Below are positions 30,889 to 43,053 of a stretch of DNA of 64,000 nucleotides, piece after piece; position 1 is the first letter of the stretch; every line of letters begins with the position of its first letter. The position numbers and the translations under genes were made by a program. The stretch comes from Desmodesmus armatus (lineage: Eukaryota; Chlorophyta; Chlorophyceae; Sphaeropleales; Scenedesmaceae), in assembly GCA_007449985.2 (NCBI GenBank), contig VIIQ02000001.1, forward strand, positions 124,001-188,000, given 5' to 3'. Below the pieces are notes generated by a model, which ran no database searches, was not told the origin of the DNA, and saw nothing but the letters and a program-made list of their open reading frames with translations.

Positions 30889-32198
30889 CTTTGCTGCCTT
30901 GTGTATTGCTTCACCCTGTCGGCCCTGCAATAGACGTTGCTGCAGGTTTGAGGGGTATCAAAGTTTTGGGATGGATGTCTGAGCTCACCCTTAGGCGCAG
31001 GATGTCAGCGGCTACAATGCTGGGGGTTCTGCGCGCGAGTTTCACAACTTCCCGCGGACAGTAAAGCATCGGACACAGTATGCACGTAATAAATGATTTC
31101 AACCGTTTTATATTCATTCTCCTGGTATTACATGGGCATGGCAGGCACTGGCACTATGATCAACAAGCAAGGCAACATGTGCACAAGAGAAGAAGGCAAT
31201 GAGACAACTACAATTCATAAGACAAAAACATCAACATCTAAGTGTTTCAAGCAGCACAGCAACGCGATGCAGCGGATCAAAAATTGAGAGGCTCCACTAC
31301 CCAAGGCTGTCTACTGTTGACAGCACCACAGCAGCACGCCAGGTTGATAGCTCTGATGATACAGCAGCAGCAAAGGGCTGCAAACACTTTGTACACTGCC
31401 TCAGGCAGAGCCAAAGACACAGCATCACACGCAACATCATGCAGCATTTCGCTCAGCTACCTGAGTACAGCATTGGCAGGGCCATGGGCCATGGGCCAAC
31501 ATCAGGGGGCAACATCAGGGGGCACAAGGGAGCTGATGAAAGGTACACAAGGACAGGAGTGGTGAGCCACTGCAGCGGCCATTAGCACCAAGCATTCCTT
31601 CAACACAAGTTTCATGCAAAGTGCATGACAACCATCAACGCAAAAGCCTGTAACAAGGTGGCTACAGCAGTGCTGTGGAGAACTAACTCCACATAATGTA
31701 CAACCAGAAGTCTGGTGATGCAGCCAGACCCTGCATGAAATTGAGCCTATCTAACCAGGCAGCAGCGGCTGCCACAGGCTGACAAGCCTTGTTGCCTGAA
31801 AGGATGCCAATGCAGCAAATAGGCATCAACAGCAACCAACTTTCTCTCACACCACCTATGCAGTGCAGCAAACCTGCACTTCAGTGGAGCCTTCCCCCCA
31901 CTGTTTGAGGTTTCAAGGGTGGAGGGAGGGCGCCGCTTTTGTCCTGAACAGTGTCTCCCTAATCGTACAACACATACAGGCTCACTACGTTGTGCACAAC
32001 AAACTAGCATAACAGTCGCAAACTGAGCATGCTGTGGTTGCAAACAAATACCAACACAACGCCTGACAACTTGCAGCACTTTCTAGTGTCTGTAGCAGGG
32101 GGATAACAACTTGCAGTACTCCAATCAAAGCCCATGCTGGCAGCCCGCAAACTTCCACCCCATACCCTCTTCTGACTGACAACACGCACCCTTAGCCC
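30889..32198. other. Intergenic region between two minus-strand genes
   Basis: It should contain the promoter of the gene at 28026-30888 and the 3' UTR of the LamG/FN2 gene. I see no additional gene, RNA or clear repeat. Confidence 0.5.
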
Positions 32199-35100
32199 TC
32201 ACAGCAGACCATTGCCCCCAGAAGCCCCTGGGGGGTTGGCAGCAGCTGCCGCAGCCACCTCCCTTCCCACCCTCTTAGCTGCCTCCACCTCCTCCCTCTG
32301 CCTTGTGGCTATGGGGTGCAGCACTTTGGACAGCTTGCCAGCAACTCCCTTCTTCCCTGCTGCCGCTGCTGCTGCTGCACCTGCTGCCGTGGCTGTTGCT
32401 GACTCACCACCATCAGCATCAGCATCCCCGACCTCTGAATCGCTCCCAGCTCCCCCTCCCCTGGCTGCCGCACCAGCATCTGCCTCAGGCAAAACCCTGT
32501 CAGAGCCGTCAGTTTTCCCGCCATCCCAAGCAGCATAGCTTCCTGCAGGCCCTGCGCGGCGGCTGACACCGGTACCAGCAAGCTGCAGTATCCTTGCACC
32601 CACCACGCTGCCCAACCCAACTGCCCCACTGCGCCTGGTATTGCCAACTGCCCCATCCACCCCAAAGTCCTCCCCAGCTGCAGCACTAGGCGCCTTGCCA
32701 GCCCTTTTGCCTGATCCTGCGGCTGCTGTGATGGCTGCTGGTGCTGCATTCATTGACACTCCTGTGAGCTGGGATTGGTAGCAAGGTCGCTGAGAAGCAT
32801 CAAAGGCAACAGCATCTGCACTGAACGGATTCAAGGTACTGCCTAGCTCTGTGCTTCCAGTGGCCTCCCTAGCAGGTGCCACTGCTGTGACATGGGCTGA
32901 GAAAGGTGGCATCGCATTGCCAGGTGCTGCAGCAGCAGCTGCTGCTGCTGCTCCTGCTGCATCAGCTGCAGCTGCTTCGTAGAAAGGGTTGGTGGATGTG
33001 AACACAGGAGTGACGGCTGCAGTGGGAGATGCTGCAGTACCAACCGGTGCTGCACCTGCTGCTGCAGTGCTGCCCGCAACATCACCGTTGGTGGGCTTGG
33101 CAGCGGCCGCAGGCTGTATGCCCTGACCTGCAGCCCCCTTGACCGGGCTCCGTGCGCTGTTGCTACTGCTGATAGACTTACTGGATTGCAGCTCAATCAT
33201 ACAGTGGTGCCTGCTAGACTGGCCGCCGCTGCTGCTGCTGCTGCTGGAAGTGGGGCTGCTGGGGCTGCCAGGTGAACCCTTACTGCTGCTTGCCTGCCCT
33301 GTGCCAGTGCTGGTACTTCCAGCAGCAGTTGGGATAGGAGCACCGTCAGTTGCTGCACAGCTGCTGCTGCTGCTGCCAGGGGGCAGCAAAGTGCTGGAAG
33401 GCCCTGTGCTGCTCCCGCTGCTCAAGAGCCGATGCAGAAGTGACCCTGCCCCTGAGAGGCCTGTGGACACAGCAGCAAAAGGAGTCAGCTTCATTCGCTT
33501 GCTTGGACTAGTTGTCACCTCCCCTGCAGCACCCGGCATGTCAAACGGCCCTGCCGGTGCTGCATCACCCCCTGCTGATCCCTCTCCCTGAATGCCCTGC
33601 ATATGGCTACTGCTGCTGCCCCAGGGTTTAGCCATCCAGTCCTTGGTGGCAGTAAACCCTGCAGCCAACTTGGCCCCGCCCCTGCTAAACCCTGATGAGT
33701 CATGGCCTGGCAGCTCGGGGTCCAACTGCATCTCGTGAAAGCGGTTGGACCGCCATTGATACACTAAACCCCGCTTGACGGCGACTGTAGCTAGCACCAC
33801 CAGCAGCAGCAGAGTGCCGCCGATGCCGACAGCGATGCCCACAGCGAGCGACATGACTCTGCTGCTGCTTGCGGTGGGCGAGGGTGCTGCTGCTCTGAGG
33901 CCTCCAGACTGGGGGGAAGTTGCAAGCTGGTTGAAGCTGCCGGGGCTTCTGGTTCTCAGGGTAACAGGGCCTGCAATATAGAATCAGATGGCAGCAGCAC
34001 GAGTAGTGACCGGCTTAGTGAGTTGTAGTGGTAGTGCCAGCGAAGTGAAGTGGGAGGGCCTACCTAGGCCAACAATGAAAGATGAAGCAAGTGGCAGCAG
34101 CACATGACAGTACACTGACAGCACCAAGACAGATACACTGTCCGATTGACACGTGGGTGATGACCACGTGCGGCCACGCACACGCACTGCTGGCCCCCGA
34201 CTGCAGGCTGCAAAACATACAATACTATTCCCAGCATTCGCACCTGTCAAACCACGTCCAGAGGGTGTGCACTCCTCCAACGTTTCCGCATCTGTGTAGC
34301 AGACCTCTCTGTACTGCCCTGATGCCTCCTGCTGCTGCTCTGGTGTCGAAGCAGCAGCTTGGCTGCCGCTGCTACCCATTGGCTGCCAGATGCAATCAGT
34401 CATCAGCATACGTGTGTCACCAGCGGCACTAGACCCTGCTGTACTGCCACTGCCTGCATCTTCCCCGACGCCAGCATCGTCACCAGCATCACCCGTAACA
34501 TCAGCATCATCCCTGCTGCTGCTGTCAGTAGTAATGCCGCCTCTACTGACGAATCCATCCCGTGCTGAGATGGTTGCAGGCAGTATGCATGGCTTGCCAG
34601 AAGTTTTGCCCTTGCGGTGCAAGGCAACGCATGCATGCCATGTACCGGCAGCATCCTTGCACAGGCCAGCGGTGCCGTTGGCTGCACCAAGGCAGTTGTA
34701 GTGAAGCTTGCCTTCGTGGGCAAAGGGCAGGTTGCATAGTGCACCGCTGAAGGTGTACCTGCACAGTACAGTACAGCTGAAATCATGTTGCAATTTGGCA
34801 GACCGCACACTGCAGCGCTGTAGCGTGCCAGCAGGCTTGTCAACAGACGATCACATCATCGTGTGCCTAAACCCTTGTCAGCAACCGTCGCCTTGAGCAT
34901 GCTGTCAATGATCGATGCTGGGCTAGCCGCTAGCATGGTGCTTATGGCTGATGCAGCCGTTGCTCCATGGCTTCCTAACCAGCCTACAGGCTTGAGGCGC
35001 GCCTGAATGCAACCAAATTCCCACTTCATCTGCGGCCCAAACTTTGCAACAGATTTTGCTGTACTGCACTTGGCGATCGTTCCCATGGCATGCCACCGCG

Positions 35101-38100
35101 CAAGCCCACCTGGTGATATTGGCCCGTGGTGCGCATACGTCCCAGCCACCAGTGGCGAGCGGACACACGCCCAGCGCATCTGTCAGCACCTTAGCCACCT
35201 GCTTGGCAATTGTTGTGGTTGTAGACCCCTCTTCAGTGCTACTGTTGCTGCTGCTGGTGGTGGTGGTGCCACCACTGCTGGTGCTGCTGCTGCTTGAGGT
35301 GCCGGATGTGCTGCTGTTCATGCAGGTCCACTGGGTGAGCCCTTGGTGCACAAAGGGGAAGACACAAGCAGCGGCCGACAGGCCAAGCCTGTGTGCCGCA
35401 ACACGCAGTGGCACAGGCAGCAACATGTGTACACGTTATGAGAAATGTTTGAGGCGACATGCACTATGTTGGCATGCTACTAGCCTATTGACATAGCACA
35501 CAGCTCTGTCAGCAGGGTACGTATGCAGAGGCGTGGAGGTTCAGCACGGCCATGCCAAAGGTTTCCTGTCCAGCACTTTTCACAAGTCACTGAATCGGCA
35601 GTGCCGTGTGCCACAGGCCTGACACAGCGTCAGGTGTTTCATCTAGAACTATGGCATCTCTACTGTTTCAACTGTTTGCACAGCATGGAAAAAAACCGCC
35701 GCCGGTGGCTTACCGTGTTGCAGACACATGCTTGAGCGGCGGCTGATCCCACAAGGTAGCATAGTCCTTACTGCACTGCTCCCACCTCCACGGCCCAGCT
35801 GCTGCTACTGCTGCAAACTTCGAAACACTCCCAGCAGCGCCTGTGCTGTTATCTGGAGAGTCGAACTCAGCCTGCCTACTGCTCGGCAGGCCGGGCCCTG
35901 ACCCCGAAAAATCATGGCTGGACGGCTGTGGAGGAAACAAAGCACTGTCTGCATGAGCATCGCCTTCTGCTGACAGGGCACCGTCCGCTGCTGTTGCTGT
36001 TGTTGCCAGCACAGGACACACCTCCATACCGTTGTGCCAGATGCAATCGTCCCGCAGTGCCCCTTGCCATTTGAAAGGCAGCAGGCACCGGTTGCCACTG
36101 ATGGTGCTGCGAGCTACTGGTGCACAGACCTGCCACTGTCCTGACACCCCGCCATCACTGCTGCTCGACTGCACGGCACCTGCGCTGTTGGCTGCAGCTG
36201 TGCGGCACTCAAACTGACCCCGATCGGCGTTGGCGATACAGCTTGCTTCGCCAGAAGAGGGGCTAGCAGCAGCAGATGCACCGTCCACAGCGCTAGCACC
36301 GCCCCTGCGCCCCAACGCGCTGACAGAGGCAGTACTAGCACTACTAGTACTAGCTGCAGACACTGCCAAGCTTGCTGCAGGAAGTGGCATGCATGCCTGC
36401 TTTGTGAACAAACTGTACCGCCGTGCACCGCTGCCTCGCGCACTGACTAACCCATGCAGGGGTATAGCCTGAGACGCCTGCAAACCGGGCACGGGCGCTG
36501 TGGGATCCCGTAGGACACTACTGCTGCTGGCCCACGGGGCTGTCACTGGGTTTGAACGGGCTGAAGCTTCCAGCGTAGAAGCAGTGAATGCCGTGGTTCT
36601 CCTGCAGACTTGCATGTCATCTGTTGAGGTGAAGGGCCCTCCTGTGCTGTCTTTGTCGATAGGGCAGTAGAGAGTGTTGGAAGAGAGCCCAGAAGGCAGG
36701 ATGCTGGCTGTGTCTGGCATGGGAGCGACACAGTCGGAGCGAGAAGTGCTACCGTAGCGGAAGGGCAGCTGGCAGGGTGTTCCAAGGGTGGCGGCAGGTG
36801 CAAAGCCTGCAGGCATGCAAATCAAGTGCGGCGGATGACAGCAGCAGCAGCAGGAGTGAGCCGCATGAGTTGAGGGTGATACAATGATGTTGACGAGGGG
36901 AGACGCTGCCCGTTTCGCATACAACTGTTGGCATTGCATGGCCATGCGGGCCATGGCCATGGCATCTGGTCCCAAAGGGGCTGAGGCACAGGTCATGGTA
37001 ATGGGTTGAACCCTCACTCGGGACATGGTGACGGTACTGCCATTTTGCCCGGCGCCAAAAACTCAGAACATTTGCACGCATCTTTTGCAAGCACAGCCTG
37101 GTTTCTCCTCTCGTCTCATGCAAGCAGCAGCAGGTACAATAGTGCAGACATGTGTTGATGCCATCAAGCAGTGGCTGCAACATTCCAGCCACAGACAGCA
37201 CCCCACCGCACCTGCTGGGCAGAGCAGCCAAGGTCCTCCCTGTCCCCTGACCTTGCAAAACTCCAGACCTCCTTGACTCACACAGCCCTCAAACAACAGC
37301 GCTGCTTTCTGGCTGGCTTCAAACCTTGCTGTTGTCTGCATACTGCTGTACTGCTCCTCAAAGCTGCTGCTTGTCCCCTCGCTGCTGTCACTGTCTTCCA
37401 AAGCGGACAGATCGGCAGGCAAGGTGGGTTCTGCAGCAAGATAACAGAACGTGCTGGCTGCTGGCACTGCAATCATCAGATCGCACTGCAGCAAATCATA
37501 GTGATCTGCCACGGAGCTGTCGGTGGTGCTGTCACTGTTGCTCTGTCCATGCGGCTTGGGGACAGGACACACCTCCTGCCCTCCCACTGTTGCACACTGC
37601 CCGGCCTGTACCAGCTTCCCCGCAAGCCAGTAGGGTGCAGTCATGCAGGCTTGGCCTGACATGGTGTACCTTGGCAGGTAAGGGCTGTACGAGTACACGG
37701 TACTGCCAACTGCTGCTGCCAGCCTGGCTTGTACTGCCGCTGATAACGTACTGCTGCTAGCTCCTTCCTCGGACCCAGACGCTGCAGTACTAATGCTGTC
37801 TGTCGGCTCTTCACTGCTGTCAGAGCTGCTGATGTTGAGTGCTTCTGCGCTGGCACCTGATCCATCGATGTCGACTGCAACATCGAGTACTGCTGCCACT
37901 GCAGCTGCGTCAGCGCCACTAGCCGCTGAGACATACAGAGGGTTTGTGCTGCGAGAGGAATCCCCACAAAGCTCCCAATCGCCCCTGGGACCTGTTAGGC
38001 AGGCAGGACCGCCCTGCCGAGCATGTGAAGCATCAGCACGGCCAGGGTTGCTGGCGCTGGTGCTGAGGTGCGGCAGGACGAGGCATTGATACTGCAGCTG

Positions 38101-41100
38101 TCCAGCGTAGCTGAGCGGAAGAAGGCACCGCGTGTTGCGCACACTGGCTCTCCCACCTGCAGTGTGAAGCAGTGAGTGAAACAGTGAGTTTATGAAACTG
38201 GCTACTTTCAAGGTGGCATGGGTTGTGTAGATCATAACGCACACTGCATGGCATGCCTGCTATGTACCACATCATGACGTAGATATTGGAGGGGGCGCTA
38301 CTGCCCATATGGCAGCAGAACCACTCAGTACTACTGAATGCATTCCTACAAGGTGGTGTGATCATCACAGTGACAGGCAGTCACTCACTGAGTAATTGCA
38401 TTACCCATCCCACCTGTGTGGAGGATTTCACCCTGGGGGTATATCAGGGCCTGCCGTCTGAACTCCATGAAGAGGGACGAAACAGCAGCGGGGCTCAGGG
38501 CCTCACCATACAGCTGCACCAAGGCACCACAGAAACAGCAGGGGTAAGTGACTCGTACATGTGGCCGCTTCATATACCCCTTGATAATGGTCAACACGCT
38601 CATACTGTTATGACCAAGGCTGGAAGCATCATTCTTGTACGGCAAGGCCAGCAGAACATCATATGTATGGATCTGACACGCACTAGACATGTGCAAGCCT
38701 ACCTGCAGTTGTGCAAGCTGTCCAGTGAAAAACAGCAGTGGGTCCCTGTCTGCCCGGGAGCACAGGTAGATTGGACCATCCAGGGTCGAAGCATCCCCAC
38801 CACTGACCTCATCACCACCCTGCACGCAAAGGCACAACCAGCATCTCCATGGACGTACCTTGTTACGGTGGCTATGGCATGGCTTGCTCATGCTTCTAAG
38901 ATCCTGGCAAGACTGCCTGCATGTGACATGCAAGGGTTGCATGCAAATGTGTACACCATGCAGGCATCTTCCAGAGCTCACAAAGGGCCTGACTGTTAGC
39001 CAGCACAACGTCAGTCAGTGTAATTTGCCTTTCGCCATACTTCAGCAACAGACTTTGATGGCATCATGATGATTGCAAAGAGCCGCCAACCCAGTGATGC
39101 CTGGCCCAGGCATGATGCGGCATGCCAAGACTCCGAGCGGTAAGTGACTGTCTCACCTGCCCCGCCGAGCCGCCATACAATGAGTCATCACCATCGATGG
39201 TGTCGCCTTCCCCGCTGCCTCCAACACCTCCCAGCACTTCACTGGTACTGTCATCCTCAGGCCGCATCTCTGCCCTCATAACCCCATCCACAAACAGCCT
39301 GTACCCACGCTGCACCTGCCACCCAGACACCCCAGATCCCTGTATGGGGCCCCTGCCCCTGCCACTGGCACGTGAGAAAAACCCTGCGCTCACTGGCCCG
39401 ACCTCGGGGGGGATTGTACTCACGACCACATGGTGCCATTCGCCATCCCAGACATCGACCACATTCGGGTTGTCTGCAGGTTTGGGGTACTGCAGGACGC
39501 CGGAGCTGCTGTACATAGTACTGCCGATGTACATGCTGCTACCAGAAGTACTGCCAGAGGTACTGCTGGTTGTACCGTCGCTGTCTAGGAAGGTTTCTGG
39601 CATGGTTGCGTCATCGCCGTCACGCATGACAGCGCGTACAGTGCCGAACTTTGGGTGACCAGGGCGTGGGATCAGGATGGAAACCTGCACAGGCAACAAA
39701 CAGAGGTGACACGTTGGACGAGCTAGCTGCAGTGATGCGCCTTAAACATGCCAAGGTGTGGCCACAGGCTGTGATCCCTCAAACATGCCAAGGTGTGGCC
39801 ACAGGCTGTGAGTTGGTTGGAGCAATGCGCAACACCGCCGTGAACTTTCTGACGCACCTGCTCGTCATGGCAGACTGTGCAATAGTACAAGAAATTTTAA
39901 CCAAGCCGATGCCATTGTACAGCATGATCCACTGCATGCGAAAGCACCCATGCGGCATGATGCACTGCAGTCCGTGCAAAATCTCCCAAGGGAAGTACCT
40001 GATTTGCGGTGGCACTTCCAGTCGTCCCAGCCCGAGCCATTGACAGCACATACCGGTGGGCACCACCCCCCTGTTCATCTGCAGCACTGCTTCCGCTGCC
40101 TACTTCACTGCCACCTGCAGTACCATCCTGCTCAGCTGGCAGCTTGACCCAAACAGACACCGCCAGCCGACCCTTCTGACCAAACCCTGGGGGCGGCTGT
40201 AGCGCCGCAAAGGAAGCTGTTCCCGCATCGCAGGTCAGGGTGCCGCCCCAGCGCCTGTCGGTTGAGTCAAAGGCGGTGCGGTGTGAGGTGCCTGACAGCT
40301 GGCCACCAGGGAAACTGTCCAGATCCTGCAAAAGAGGGACGCCCAACTGGCAGAATCAGGCACTCTACTACTTCTCGCACACCTGTACCAGTGGTTTCAA
40401 ATGGTAATGATTGGCAATCAGTTGCAAGTTGATTCAGGATGTTGATGGCTTGCAGGTCCCTCAGGGAGGCTCCCTCAACCCTTGGTGACCGCGAGGACTG
40501 CCGCAGGCTCAGGCAATGCTGGCACATCATGCTCCAGCCAAAAACGAGTGAATGCACGCCACGGGTGGAACGCCAGACGTTTGACAGTGCCACTGAGGCT
40601 CACCTTAGACAATGGGTAGTAGGCAACAGGGGTTGGCCATGGGGTGGGATAAGCCCTGGGCAAGATCACTCCTGGGTGTGGTTCAGCACAGAACCCTGTG
40701 GCATCAGGTTGAGTGCCTGGTGCCGCAGCTGCCGCTGATGTCGAGTAAGGAGCGCTGGGACCGCTGGTAGTGCCGAAGCTCAGGACTGCGCGTCGTTGCG
40801 GGTAGCATACCTGCAGTTCGGCACACATCAGTGATGTGCGCACACAGCAAGTGCAGAGGGCAGGTCAGCCGCCAACTTCAGCAGCTGCGCAAATGAAGGG
40901 GTGCACCCCTCTTCAGTGATTCACACATGGCAGTAGCTGCAAATGCACATTGAAGCATAACGCGTCACAGGGCCCCCCAACAGTGCCATGCATCGACGGC
41001 CACAGGAGAGTTGACCACCTGTAGCGCTCCTTACTACTGCTTCTTCCCTCCAGCTTGCATCATGTGGCACAGCGTGCCACCGCGGTAGGCTACCAACAGC

Positions 41101-41826
41101 AAGCAGTACAAGCTGCAACAACCTTGCATGGAAGCCTTCCATGGGCCTGAATGCCCTTCCAGGGCCCTTCCAGAGCCTGAATGCATTAAATCAACTGCAT
41201 TTTGCCATGCGCTGCATGTTGCTCACAATGGAAATGTCTGGTGGAACCCTTCAGCTGGCCCCAGCATGACAACATGCCATGGCGTGCTGCTGTGATAGAC
41301 AGCTGTGTTCCACTGCTGATGCGCATACCACCTTCATGCCACAGCCACTCACCATATCAGATTCGCAATACGTGGGTTCAGGGTCGGTTGCAGGGTTCAG
41401 CGAGCACGGCACACCCTCTCCGAGGTCGAAGGTAAGGACGGTGCTCGGCTGTTGTTGCGGTGGTGGCTGATCAGGCGAGCTGCTGGCAAGGACTGCTGGG
41501 GTACCGTCACCAGCAGAACCACTGCCAGGCAAAGCAGGGCCTCTGTAGCCTCCTCCTGGCACTGGGACGCTATATGCATGGAGAGGTGGAGAGCTGCTGC
41601 TGGGGATGGTGGGGTTGTACGGAGGTGTGACGGGGGTGACAGGACCGCTTGACCCGCCCTGCCAGCCTGGGGTGCTGCTGCTGCTGCCTGGTGTCGAGAC
41701 TGCATCTTGGACTGGAGCCGAAATTGATGTGCTGAACATCGCTGCCAACAAGCTCAAGAAGAGCAGGGGGCGAATTGATGGTGGTGTGTGTGGCCCCCCC
41801 ATGGCAGCAGCCAAATTCCTCCCCAT
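32199..41826 (-). CDS. Single-pass membrane protein: LamG-like domain, FN2-like modules, long cytoplasmic tail
   Basis: Exons 41826-41353, 40810-40604, 40325-39999, 39684-39157, 38819-38703, 38513-38432, 38156-37212, 36806-35714, 35388-35110, 34758-34244, 33970-32199; every phase joins; ~2112 residues. An N-terminal hydrophobic stretch (RPLLFLSLLAAMFSTSISA) acts as signal peptide, possibly with start at the internal ATG 41802, followed by Pro/Ser-rich sequence. Exons 2-6 build a concanavalin-A/LamG-like domain: LAVSVWVKLP, WDGEWHHVVV, YRLFVDGVM, PIYLCSRADRD, FFTGQLAQLQ, LYGEALSPAAVSSLF. Exons 7-10 carry about nine Cys modules resembling fibronectin type II (CLLPFKWQG, CVFPFVHQG, CNLPFAHEG, each followed by Cys-rich text closing with WxxC), separated by Ser/Asp-rich linkers. 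The last exon has a membrane helix (~residues 1563-1587, VGIAVGIGGTLLLLVVLATV) with a KRG stop-transfer and a ~525-residue Ala/Ser-rich cytoplasmic tail. Likely an adhesion or surface receptor. Divergent from the cyclase gene. Confidence 0.85.
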
Positions 41827-43053
41827 GCCGGGCCTTGGAGCTATCGTGATCGTCACCGTGATTGGTGTCTGACTTGGAATGACAAGTTGACGCAGGCGTG
41901 CATGTGCTAGGCGAGGAGAAGTTGGGGAAGCAATCCCGTCCTCACTGCAGTTGCGGTTGCGCCGATCGTTGCGGCTGTTGTGCAGGAACCAATTGCAAGC
42001 ATCAACAAAGTTTTTGGCAATATCAACTCCCACAGAAAGGCTCTGGCAACCAATCGAGGGTCATTGGTCATGGCGTAACCGTCCATGTCACATCCGGGTC
42101 CAACGATTCTGTGCATGCCAGAACGCTGCTAGAAGTGTGGACAGGCAAGTCCAAGGCCATTCCCAAATTAGGTCCTAGTCTGCACCTGCCAGAGGTGCAG
42201 AATCTGCATTGCTACACCATCGCCAAGCCGGGCCGGGCCCCTGCAACAGCGCTGTACAGCCATGTCACATTTGCTGAGTAGGCATGCGGCAGCGTGCATG
42301 AGCAACTGCCCAGGCTGCCAGGCTGGTAGATCAACAGGGCTGGCGTTGCTACATTTGCACATTCTGGCAACACTCCTCTAGAGATGTCTCTAGAGGCCGA
42401 TCAGCTGCACATACTGCTGTGCGCATTACAGACACAATTCACAGACACACTGCGGCAGCCTTCAACGAGGTCCACCCCCCTCTGTTGTTCCACTTTTGTC
42501 CAAGGAATGGTCAATGCACTATGAGACGACTCTTTGATAGCGCAATGTGTGCTGCCGACACGAGACAGGCGCCACCCACACGGTGCCAGGCCAGCTCTTG
42601 ATGCAGCATGGCGTGATGCTGTGTGTATGCATGTGCCCCTCCTCAAGGACCGACACCCCCCCCCCCCCCCCCCCCCAAACAACAAATCAGGGAACACGCT
42701 GTTCCCCCTCTTCCCCCCCCCCCTCCCCACACACACAAGGGCCATTTAAGGATGCCTGCATGGTGTACTTCCAGTCTTTCAGTTTGGCTGGCCTGAGGTG
42801 ATGTGTGGGGGTTACTCAGTTTCGTTGCAACATGCACAGGGACAAGTGGACCTCTCCTTGACCAGCTGTCAAAACAGTACTTTGACCAGCAGTTTTGAGA
42901 TGCCAAATGCGACGGTCTGATCTGAATGACTCGTATTGCCGTAAGTGGCGCTTGGGTGTCTCGGCTGGTCCCTGCTTTCAGCAATTCTTTGTCAGAAGCA
43001 GCGAGATCACGCACCAGCTGTCCACTGCAAGCAGACAGTGAGCGCCTGCCATC
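41827..43053. promoter_or_regulatory. Shared divergent promoter region
   Basis: This 1.2 kb lies between the start codons of the LamG/FN2 gene (-) and the cyclase (+), so both promoters must be here. Seen inside: a perfect 10-bp inverted repeat CCTCTAGAGA/TCTCTAGAGG with a 2-base loop at 42375-42396, and poly-C runs near 42656-42676 and 42712-42723. No TATA box is evident. Confidence 0.45.
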
